Shown one piece after another: positions 40,987 through 49,408 of a stretch of 49,408 nucleotides of DNA. This DNA comes from Hofstenia miamia (Eukaryota; Xenacoelomorpha; Acoela; Hofsteniidae), in NCBI GenBank assembly GCA_900660155.1, contig CABFPE010000041.1:632371-681778 (forward strand), read 5' to 3'. The notes beneath the pieces are model-generated. The model worked only from the letters and a program-made list of their open reading frames with translations. It was not told the origin of the DNA and made no database searches. A program made the translations under genes and the position numbers. Positions within the stretch are counted from its first letter, which is position 1. Each line of letters opens with the position of its first letter.

Positions 40987-42570
40987 TTACTTTTGAGATA
41001 CCCTAGTATCTCTTTTAATACATTTCACTGCCAATTCCTTTGAGGTATCACGAGCATATTTTTGAATGAACTTTGTAACTAATAATCTTAGAAGCATTGT
41101 CAATGTTTCAACAATTTCTAGCAAAGTTACTGCACTTGCACCCATGATAAGACCTGCAATTCCGCCAATATCACTCATCATATTCCAAAAAGAAACCCGT
41201 AAGTCATCTTCGAGTATTTTCAGCCGATTAGTCTCTAAAAATATATGGACATAGACGAGTTCATTCTTATGGTAGTCAAAAGCTTTGTCAATGATCAATT
41301 TTTGTCTTTGCTTGGTTAAATTATGAAAGTCAGAAGGCAGAATTTTATTCAAGTTGCGCCAATAGATATCATTGCTCAATGTCTTTCTAGAAAGACTTGC
41401 AATTACAAAGGGCATGAAATCTGCTGATGCAAAGCCAATAGAATTGATTGTTTTCTCATATCTATAATTTTCGCAAGGTAATTGGCATTCTTTATTGAAA
41501 CAGGCATTAATTAGTTGTGTATAACTAGGAACACGTCGCACACACTCAGTGGTTTCAGAGGAGCTTAAGCATTCACGGTGATCGAAGTATACAACTGAAG
41601 AACAATTGCACATCTTAATGCTGAGAACATGTTGACAATAATAGTAACACCACTCAAAAGAATTGTATATTGATGATGTATTTCCAATTTTGGATATAAA
41701 TGGAAGAAGACTATCATTCTGAAAATTTGATATTTTAGTGATTTTTGGTTCCTGCTGGCACTTAATTCTCTTGCTTGACTTCACCAGTGATTGAACCAAC
41801 CTAAGGGAGGCTGTCACTTTTCTTCCTCCTGAAACATCAAACCCTTCAAAATCAGGGTTAACTGGAAATCCTGAATGCATTAAAGTTATTCTAACTCCAT
41901 TGAATGCACTAGGGATTGAAATGAGACCATCTAAGTCAACGTATAATAGTAATTTTATGCCGAATGGAGATCCATAATAGGCATTTGTTATTTGCTTTTG
42001 AAAACCAGTCAATAAGTAACACATTCCATAGTTTTCAGTTGGCAATGGTTTAAACCACTCATCTTCACATTCATTTCCATCAATTGAACATTTTAGAATG
42101 AAAATTTCTTTGGGAATCTGTAATTTGACGTAATCACTATATCTATAAAGTGGTGGGTTTTTTTGCTCACCGTTAACTATGTCAAGAATATCAAAATTAG
42201 AATTGTTGATCTGGAAACCATTACTTGAAGATTTATTAAGAATGTAGTTAACTATTGCATCTCTTAGATGCATTCGATTCTCATTATCAACTGTAGTATT
42301 ATCCATAGTTGCCTTGTTCAAATTGCATATACTGACGTCTGGCAATAATGAACTTCCATTTACCGGTGCCTCAACAACATTTACTGTCATTTGGTACTGT
42401 AAATATGTATAAATGTTGATATAAATGCAAACAGACAATATAAATAAACATATGCAAGTAATGCAGAGCCAAAAAATTCTTCCCATTATGCTGTTGGATG
42501 AAATGATCCTTGGAAATGCAGCACAGTTTATAGACATTAACTGACTTCGTACTAATTTAGTCTCCTCCAT
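40987..42570 (-). CDS. DEG/ENaC family sodium channel subunit, intact, single exon
   Basis: A 527-residue frame with the full layout of a degenerin/epithelial sodium channel: trimeric, amiloride-type cation channels of the plasma membrane. Membrane segment 1 spans about residues 31-57 (RIFWLCITCICLFIL), a large cysteine-rich ectodomain follows, and membrane segment 2 spans about 463-498 with DIGGIAGLIMGAS; GAS at 477-479 is the GxS selectivity filter. The ectodomain cysteines include C161, C168, C184, C271, C308, C312, C321, C323, C334, C343, C357, C362 and C366, the last group in CxxxC...CxC...CxLPC order. The pre-membrane HG gating motif is not present; the equivalent region reads NCAAFPRIISS (15-25). 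The length is normal for the family. The ATG at 42570 is chosen because paralogue B starts at the same place and the upstream flank is conserved between them. No introns. The ligand (peptide, acid or mechanical) cannot be told from the sequence. Confidence 0.93.
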   Translation of the reverse strand: MEETKLVRSQLMSINCAAFPRIISSNSIMGRIFWLCITCICLFILSVCIYINIYTYLQYQMTVNVVEAPVNGSSLLPDVSICNLNKATMDNTTVDNENRMHLRDAIVNYILNKSSSNGFQINNSNFDILDIVNGEQKNPPLYRYSDYVKLQIPKEIFILKCSIDGNECEDEWFKPLPTENYGMCYLLTGFQKQITNAYYGSPFGIKLLLYVDLDGLISIPSAFNGVRITLMHSGFPVNPDFEGFDVSGGRKVTASLRLVQSLVKSSKRIKCQQEPKITKISNFQNDSLLPFISKIGNTSSIYNSFEWCYYYCQHVLSIKMCNCSSVVYFDHRECLSSSETTECVRRVPSYTQLINACFNKECQLPCENYRYEKTINSIGFASADFMPFVIASLSRKTLSNDIYWRNLNKILPSDFHNLTKQRQKLIIDKAFDYHKNELVYVHIFLETNRLKILEDDLRVSFWNMMSDIGGIAGLIMGASAVTLLEIVETLTMLLRLLVTKFIQKYARDTSKELAVKCIKRDTRVSQK

Positions 42571-42650
42571 CTTTTATTTCATAAGAAACTACTTGGCAAA
42601 ATTATAAGAATAATAATTAGTCAAGCTGTATAAATATTAGAAGGAAACCT
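42571..42650 (-). promoter_or_regulatory. Conserved 5' flank of the intact channel gene
   Basis: On the minus strand TATTTATACAG lies about 65 bases before the ATG, and the leader ends GAAATAAAAG. Both align with the flank of pseudogene B (21780-21856). Conservation may simply reflect recent duplication; a promoter role is inferred from position. Confidence 0.4.
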
Positions 42651-43614
42651 TGAGAAACAGTAAATTATACTAAATTATTAATCTTTATATTCATAGAAAG
42701 ACTATATCAAATTAAAATTAATTTATTTGGGAGAGTCTCAGTGAAATTTTCAATTCACTTTCGTATGTTCTATAAAGCATATTTCTAAAAAATTTCCAAT
42801 ATACATAAGCAACTGAAAAGAACACACATCATTCTAATCTTTAAATACCCTAAAAATAGAACGCCCTAAAAAATTTACCCCCACAAAAGTCATAGCAGTA
42901 AAAAATGGCCACAACTGTGAAAACCTCTGTAATATCAAAATAATTATTGATAGTTTTCCACAAGAGTTGCAAAGAAAAAATGATAAGCCTGGAAAAACAT
43001 TAATTTATGAATTTATTGAAATTGATGTAATAAAGTATTTAACAAATTTATGGAAATTTCAGGAAAACTTGCCACATACTGGTTTGCTGCACAAAGCAAT
43101 ATTAATCCTTATGTAAAGCACAGCTGCTGGCCATCTACGAGTTGATTGCTTTGCTAAGGAAAGCATTATCACTTGGTCAACTATATAAACATCAATTTTG
43201 TTTTTATTGTAGAACACTGTACTGTTTCTTTCTTTGAGAAGAGTACCAGTGTGAGTGCTTATGACTAGAATACAAAACGTTCACTTTTTTAAGGTGTTAC
43301 ATTGCTAGGATAGTAACAATATTCCATTTGATTCAGTGTAAAATGTTGTATCATTTAATTTTTTGCTGAATTTCGCACAGAGACCAATTTTCTGCTGTAC
43401 ATGTAATTGCATACATTACTTAAAATTATTGTTTTATTCCATTTCAAACAATTTGTCAACCTCAGTGATATGAAGAAATGTGCAGTATTGACGTTATGGC
43501 ACTGTCAAGAAAAGCATTCATCAATTCAATTATGATGGATTCCCCAGTTGACCTACACGTTTTTCAGCATCTTGTTTCCCGAAATATTGAAAGATGTCAA
43601 CAGTATAGTTATTA
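42651..43614. other. Intergenic between channel gene and THAP gene
   Basis: No gene recognised. The two genes are on the same strand, THAP upstream. The plus frame 43478-43735 is the antisense of THAP exon 2 and its flank. Confidence 0.5.
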
Positions 43615-44146
43615 TCAATCACTATTAAAACCGTTTACTCTACCCTTAACCCAAACGTGTTTAAGGTTGGAAACATCATGCTGCATCAGAATAGATTTTA
43701 GCTTAATTATTCTTTCAGAACGCTCAATTTCCTGAAGTCCTACCAAAAATCTGCCACCACTCATTTGTTAACAAAAAAACAATATTTATATTAAAATTTC
43801 CCTAAGTTATTTAAAATACAAGCAATAAATATAGTGAAAATAACTGCATTATAGTCAATTGTTATCTTACTTGTTGACTTTGAGGGAAATCAAATACAGT
43901 TGGGACGCAATGCATCTTGGGATTCAGCCTTTTCTTACCAGATGGAGTTGTAATGATACAGGCAGGGCTAAAGTGGCGCTCACAAACAACTGAATGTGGT
44001 GTCACGGTATATTCTGGTTTCCGCCGGACTGCTTTGATCCATATCCTTCTTAGATTATTGTTTTTCGGAAAGTGGAAAACTGATAATCTTGACTGTGTTG
44101 AGCGATAGCCAGTTTTGCAATTGGGCATGCAACATTTGTTAACCAT
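43615..44146 (-). CDS. Small THAP zinc-finger protein, two exons predicted
   Basis: Exon 1 runs from ATG at 44146 to 43871 and encodes a complete THAP domain: MVNKCCMPNC (C-x4-C), FHFPKN, RRIWIKAV, CERHF (C-x2-H) and the closing CVPTVFDFP box, equivalent to AVPTIF. The donor CAA|GTAAGA is in phase 0. An acceptor GGACTTCAG|GAAATT at 43732, 139 bases on, opens in phase 0 into EIERSERIIKLKSILMQHDV, a coiled-coil-like stretch, ending at TGA 43615-43617. The product would be about 130 residues. THAP domains bind DNA through the C2CH zinc site, and small THAP-coiled-coil proteins exist. An upstream in-frame ATG at 44185 would add 13 residues that THAP proteins usually lack. It may be a host gene or a domesticated transposon piece. 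The exon join is my prediction. Confidence 0.65.
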
Positions 44147-44337
44147 TATTCTATACGTTGATATAGCGAGAAGATAGCACAACACTGCACATAAAGCTAA
44201 CTCAATAATTACTGATGATTAATCATCTTGAAAATGCACCCGCTTAAATAAAACCTTGCAGATGATTGGATGGCATATTACACACACTGAAAATGTAGGA
44301 TGCGAGTCCAAGCGGCGTGAATTAGCATTATTATTTA
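43774..44337. repeat. 564-base direct repeat, unit 1 (THAP exon 1 and flanks)
   Basis: Matches 44377-44940 with a constant offset of 603 bases and only about four substitutions that I can see, all in the exon. The unit holds part of intron 1, exon 1 and about 190 bases of 5' flank. It ends immediately before the single N at 44338. Confidence 0.95.
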
Positions 44338-44338
44338 N
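44338..44338. other. Single undetermined base at repeat border
   Basis: One N lies exactly where unit 1 of the direct repeat ends, in a short 39-base spacer before unit 2. It may mark a base the assembler could not resolve between merged haplotypes. Confidence 0.95.
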
Positions 44339-44376
44339 TTTGCTGTATGCCAGAATATGTACTGTATGTCAACATT

Positions 44377-44940
44377 AAAAAACAATATTTATATTAAAAT
44401 TTCCCTAAGTTATTTAAAATACAAGCAATAAATATAGTGAAAATAACTGCATTATAGTCAATTGTTATCTTACTTGTTGACTTTGAGGGAAATCAAATAC
44501 AGTTGGGACGCAATGCATCTTGGGATTCAGCCTTTTCTTACCAGATGGAGTTGTAATGATACAGGCAGGGCTAAAGTGGCGCTCACAAATAACTGAATGT
44601 GGTGTCACGGTGTATTCTGGCTTCCACCGGACTGCTTTGATCCATATCCTTCTTAGATTATTGTTTTTCGGAAAGTGGAAAACTGATAATCTTGACTGTG
44701 TTGAGCGATAGCCAGTTTTGCAATTGGGCATGCAACATTTGTTAACCATTATTCTATACGTTGATATAGCGAGAAGATAGCACAACACTGCACATAAAGC
44801 TAACTCAATAATTACTGATGATTAATCATCTTGAAAATGCACCCGCTTAAATAAAACCTTGCAGATGATTGGATGGCATATTACACACACTGAAAATGTA
44901 GGATGCGAGTCCAAGCGGCGTGAATTAGCATTATTATTTA
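44377..44940. repeat. 564-base direct repeat, unit 2
   Basis: Second unit of the pair; see 43774-44337. The sequences beyond the right borders differ, TTTANTTGC after unit 1 and TTTATCGAGG after unit 2, so the duplicated segment ends there. Confidence 0.95.
44474..44749 (-). pseudogene. Second copy of THAP exon 1
   Basis: Encodes the same THAP domain as 43871-44146, starting MVNKCCMPNC at 44749 and ending at the same GTAAGA donor. Two residues differ: KAVRW instead of KAVRR, and SVICERHF instead of SVVCERHF. The zinc ligands and the CVPTVF box are kept. There is no second exon of its own between 44474 and 44146; it could splice over copy 1 into the shared exon 2, acting as an alternative first exon, or it could be an assembly duplicate of the other allele. 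I call it a pseudogene only because it lacks its own 3' part. Confidence 0.6.
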
Positions 44941-46965
44941 TCGAGGCCTCTATTTAGTATTTGTGCAAGGTTCTGGGCCGTGTTTATAGAAGGCCTTGGT
45001 CAATATCAAAGTTGGGTCCTTATTTTCAGTCTGAGGAAAACCCACATTATCTCCAGGCTTATGAATTTGGTAAATATATGGGGAATTATGAAAATGTTGA
45101 CCTTTAAAGGTAGCAGTAAGTTATTTTATATATAGTAAGACCGCTGTTTGTTGAGAATATAAATAATGTGAGCTGTTTGGTAATGGGAAAAGTCAGTCAG
45201 TTACAGTTTGTGCTACATGTGTTTTATAAGAACAAAGTTTATGCATTTTTAAAATACGGGCTTTCTACTGTAAATGTATTTCAATATCACGATTTTTTTA
45301 ATGAACTTTTTTCTTCAAATGTACTTGACAATTTGAAGAAATTCTACAGTGAAGAAAGGAAGTGATATTTTGGAAAACGAATAAATTAAATTTATTTACG
45401 TCAACTTCAATTTAAAAGAGAAAGCTTTACAATTATTACAAGAACACGGTTATAGAAAAATTACCGAAGAATCCATTTTAAAGAAAATTAATAAGAAATA
45501 TTAATACTGTATTCTCACATATTAAAAAGCACTTATATTTGTAGTGTAGCTTCCTAAATTTTGTCAAGCAATTTAGAGAAAACTTCTGAATATGATCAAA
45601 GCATAATTGAAACACATCAATTTTTTATTTTAAAATGTCTTATATATTTGTTTAATTTATAGTGAGAATTCGCATTTCAAATCTTAAATGCCATTTTCTA
45701 ATTAAATTAGCATTCTTTCACCAGTTACTGATGCACACATACATCATTACCTGATTGCAGTGGCCTGTGGCCATGGAAGTAGGGTGGCAGTTTTTACTCC
45801 ATTGTTTTAAATTTTGCTGCGAATAAAGTGGAGCCTGATCCTAGGCTCTAATGGATATTAAATAATTTTGTATTGTTTATCTCGCATTGTACAATAATTA
45901 GAAAGGCAATAACGAGTTGGCAGTACTCATTGCTATAAATGGCAATTGAAAAAAATGTTTTGGACTAAGCTTGACAGAATTTCTAACTAGCAATTGCTAA
46001 CTTCTAAAATCCTCTTTCAGGCATTTATTTAATCGGCCTGGTGAACGCTTTCCAAAGATTCTCATGTGGGCTTGATTCACTTAATTGTCTTGGAAATATC
46101 ATGCTAACGTGATTGCACTTCAAAATAGATTTGGCGCCATGTATGACATATTTTAAGTTCTACAAATAGTGTTATATTTATATTTCATTTCAAATTAAAT
46201 AACATCAATTTATATTCTAAGATTAATGTATTAAGCTTACAATTTTTTAGAATGCAGAGTTAAATTCATTGCTTTTTAAGGAAAAGCATTCCACTGTTAA
46301 TGGTGGAGAACCAACTTTGAGCAAAATTGTAAACTTTATGTTAATATCAAATTTCTTAAGGTATATATATATATATATATATATGTAGTTTGTATTAACT
46401 AGAACAGTTCATATTCTTCAAAATAAATTGATTAAATAAAACATAAAAATTTAATTAATTTTTTTAAAGCACCTATATTATTTTTTATCTTTAAACTGTA
46501 CAAAGTGGGCAGAGCTTCTTTTGCGAAAATAATGCTAGGCCTGGTCAATGATCAAATTACAAGAGTCAATCAATTATCAATGAATTATCTCCACAAATGT
46601 CGGATAGCCAAAATAATTTTTTAAAAAGGTTATTCTTAACATATATATCGAAATCAAACAGAATATCTTCCTTTTAATGAGGGAATACAATACAACCAAT
46701 GCCTCTACTTTTAAGGATATACATTTAGGGTTAAGGTTTATACCGAGTACATGTTCCGGAATTACAATTGGTTCAAAAAAAGCAAACTTTGTACTTTGTA
46801 ATTCTGAGTATTGCATGCAACTATGAATGTTGAAAATATTGTAAACTTTATTGGACACTTCTTGAAGAGTCATGTCAGGATTTTTCGCAATCAATTTCTT
46901 CAAAAACGTTTTAATCTCACAAGTTATCTTGTGACAAACTGCACCAACTTTGTCCCAAAGTAATA

Positions 46966-47001
<36 letters not shown>

Positions 47002-48324
47002 CGTTAAGAAATTAATAATCCTGCTTCGAATTTTCATTTGTCAAATTTGATTTTTCATTTGTCGAATTTGCAATTTAAAAGATGTAAGCTTTGCAACATT
47101 GAATTTGATTTTATTTTGATTACTCTAAATTATTTTGGATATATTGCTTGTAACGAGTTCTACTTAACAATTAGTATCATCTGCATGGGGTGAATAGCAA
47201 CAAAAGCTTTACAGAAACTTTCCACAACTAAAATGTCATTGACAAGATTGGTATAAACTTAATGTTAATATTCTCAAATATTTTTAATCATTGAACATCC
47301 TTGAGAAAAACTATGTTGTGTATTTTAGCCAATCAGAAGCTGTGCGTAATTGCACTGCAACTGTATTGTTCGTCATGAAGATGAAGACCATTCAGTGATA
47401 GTTCACCTTCATATTTCTTCCTTACGCTTATCAACATCATTTAGAGGTGATATGATAGATTAGCATCACCATTTCTCTAACTGTAATCAGACTGTGCCGT
47501 TAACACCACATTCATTTCATTAACATTATCCCAAACCCAACAGAGCTTGTTCATCCGCTTGCGGTGGTAGTCTTTAAGGGCCTGAAGGTCGGATTGAAGC
47601 AAATGGTGCATGGAAAGGGGCTATGCCAAAGGAGAACTTCCCGCAAATTTGGAATAACCTCTAGTGCCAGTCATCTCGATCAGCATTGAGGACGTGACCA
47701 AGAGGTTGCCAGCTGCAAGTACTATTAACGCAAAAATTGTTCAGGACTTTGATAGAGCTACTCCAGAGGTGGAGGCTTACGATGAAACAGACTACGTCGG
47801 ATGCACTACTGGGCTCGATTGTTTACAGTGCTTAAACTCTATACAGTATGGCCCTGTGACAAATGTAATCATGATGCAGAAGAGCCATTCTACACGTGTC
47901 TGCTGTGTAACGGACACTATTAAAAAATATAGCTCATGAGTTCATGTAAAAATCTTTGGAATACATTTTTCTTCTTTTATAAATCTTTGGGATTATTTAG
48001 CCTAAATTGTATTTTTAAATGCGGGTACATACATTAAAGAGATGCGCATACTGTAATTAAGGGACTTAATTGACGTACCTAAGCGACAAATAGTATATTT
48101 CCGCATTTTTACATAGGGTGTCGAATTCAGGTCAAAACAAAACATCGCAATTAATCAACTTCAGCTCCCAAACATAGAGTTTATTCGCATGATGTAGTTA
48201 CTATTGAATACACCTCACAATAATACTACACTAGAAGGCAATATCGACGTTTGAATTAAAAAAATTCAATTGGGCAATAATTTTGCTACTTTAGAAAACA
48301 TAAAAATGCGAATTCACCCAATTT
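44941..48324. other. Intergenic right arm, nothing firmly assigned
   Basis: About 3.4 kb without a recognised gene. It holds TA microsatellites at about 46361-46384 and 46970-47000. The plus frame 45168-45365 and the minus frame 46577-46903 (starting MKKLIAKNPDMTLQEVSNKV) have no family signature. The plus frame 47664-47939 lies in a less AT-rich patch; a second frame there (from about 47786) ends PCDKCNHDAEEPFYTCLLC with two CxxC pairs, perhaps part of a degraded zinc domain. Confidence 0.4.
46970..47000. repeat. (TA)n microsatellite
   Basis: Uninterrupted TA dinucleotides between unassigned sequences; a similar shorter run lies at about 46361-46384. Confidence 0.9.
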
Positions 48325-48480
48325 CACGGTACTAACAGGTCTATAGTTTGTGCTTTAAAGCGATTTCCAGGTTTGAAAATTGGAACTACATAGGATATTT
48401 TCATAAATCAGGTTAATAACATGTTGAGATTACGTGTGTGTATATCTTCTGTAAGTGTCCAGTAAAAAAGCGTTATTGCG
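48325..48480 (-). pseudogene. LINE reverse transcriptase N-terminal fragment
   Basis: The minus strand reads MKISYVVPIFKPGNRFKA (48404-48351) and, after a one-base shift, TNYRPVSTVKL (48349-48317). This is the first conserved block of non-LTR reverse transcriptases (KxAxVxPIxKxGxxxxxxNYRPIS). Upstream text FYWTLTEDIH fits the preceding region. Only this block remains; nothing further was found on the left. Confidence 0.75.
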
Positions 48481-49408
48481 TCGTTATTGCCAACATCAAA
48501 CGCTACTAAAACAACACAGAACATTTAATTAGTAAGGAAACAGACTGATTTCCATTTGTACATTGAAATTTGGAGGCACTTACAACTAACATGCGAAAAA
48601 TCTTCTAGAATTTTTTAAAAATTATATATATTGACAAGGTGATACCTAGGTATCGCTTTGATATTGACTTGTACAAAAGCATTAATTACATTCGCTGTTA
48701 TTGTAATATATGCTATCATAGAAAATACATTGCATTTTGGATAATTGTGTTATATTTAAGACTACAGTGCTAAATTGATAATTGTAAGTTGCGAAATACT
48801 TTAAGACAATAAAATTCTAGCAATAAATACTTTGCAAACTTTGTACAATTTCCGCCAAAATATCGACACTAAAACGATTCAAATATTTATTAAACGACAC
48901 ATTTATGCTACTATGATGTCCAACCGACGTTGTAACGATGAAATTGTTTCTATCTGGGGTGAACCAATTTTTACTGGTTGCTTTAAGAAAATTGGAAGGA
49001 AAATTGTCAGATGTAAGCAGAGGCGCACCCAAAAGGGGGGGAACTGGGGGAACGTTCCCCGCCTCAACAGAGCACAGATGCTTCCATTTCTCATGAAATG
49101 TATGCTGATATGATAACATAGTACATATATATTAAGCAATGCTTCAAATCTATCTGCAGGGGTAAGCAATAATTAATTTATATTGCAATTATTACAATAA
49201 TTGGAAATGGATTAATCTATTAAATACTTTAGAAGAAGAAAAATTACCAATAATTTGCAATTATTTAGGTTCACTAAGAACGTTCTCACAAGCATTAATG
49301 GATGAAAATCTTGGTGAAACATAATAAAGTCCCAATTCGAAAATCATTATTGTCCTGCCTAGTAAATTAATACAGTATTGGCTATTGCTGTGTATAGCAC
49401 AGTTTGAT
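48481..49408. other. Right end, transposon-tip-like GC patch
   Basis: No gene recognised. A GC-rich patch at about 49017-49065 reads GCAGAGGCGCACCCAAAAGG followed by G-runs and GAACGTTCCCC. It is of the same style as the CAGGGGCGTACCC word at 11113-11132 and is probably a decayed transposon end. Open frames over it (48817-49169) are chance. Confidence 0.4.

Noticed and set aside
43862..44185. The longer THAP start with 13 extra residues (MLCYLL...)
   Set aside because: THAP domains begin at the MVxxC methionine, which is present at 44146; the extension is probably untranslated leader.
48817..49169. Overlapping open frames with a QRRTQKGGNWGNVP-type text
   Set aside because: The text comes from a GC-rich transposon-tip-like patch and all three frames overlap on both strands; no coding evidence.

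Overview
The window is AT-rich, repeat-rich nuclear DNA of an invertebrate animal. The evidence is spliced THAP and transposase reading frames with GT-AG introns, a family of degenerin/epithelial sodium channel (DEG/ENaC) genes, and a dense layer of animal-type transposons (mariner, Tigger/pogo, hAT, a P-like THAP element, Copia, Ty3/gypsy, APE-type LINEs). An arthropod, perhaps a chelicerate, would fit, but this is inference. The window has a 1000-N gap (22487-23486) and a single N at 44338. I see no bacterial operon structure and no CRISPR array, and I recognise no tRNA or rRNA.

Host genes. The main theme is a lineage-specific cluster of single-exon DEG/ENaC genes. One copy is intact (40987-42570, minus, 527 codons). 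The others are broken: 337-1560 (plus, 5' third missing at a transposon end), 20256-21779 (minus, full span but two frame breaks and a nonsense codon), 23998-25227 (plus, first membrane segment missing, later frame breaks) and 40345-40556 (minus, only the second membrane segment). The intact copy and the 20256-21779 copy share about 75 bases of 5' flank, so the control region was duplicated with the coding part. A second probable host gene is a small THAP zinc-finger gene (43615-44146, minus, two exons). Its first exon and flank occur twice, 603 bases apart, with the lone N at the edge of one copy, which points to a possible assembly artefact.

Mobile DNA, left to right: a mariner remnant (2704-3272); a Tigger-like element (9319-10514) carrying a TTAA-flanked MITE (9813-10371); a plus-strand LINE tail (13041-14350) split by a 654-base P-like element with THAP remnant, 36-base terminal repeats and target duplication (13380-14033); a 3.9-kb hAT-like element (15291-19156) containing a hAT C-terminal fragment and a minus-strand Copia fragment; a Ty3/gypsy RNase H fragment (27396-27670); a decayed, intron-bearing Tnp2/CACTA-like transposase gene (30347-32798); and a 6-kb minus-strand LINE (33230-39306) with an SGNH-like first ORF, APE endonuclease and reverse transcriptase. 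That LINE has been invaded by a DUF7869-like fragment, a retroelement fragment and a hAT MITE. A further LINE fragment lies at 48325-48480.

The layout is therefore a small, decaying ion-channel gene cluster embedded in nested transposons. I found no convincing undescribed functional system. The best leads are the P-like THAP element, the unusual N-terminal gating motif of the intact channel, the perfect hairpin inside a dead reverse transcriptase, and the THAP first-exon duplication. Long stretches (1561-2703, 3273-9316, 10517-13040, 25228-27395, 44941-48324 and others) hold no gene I can recognise.
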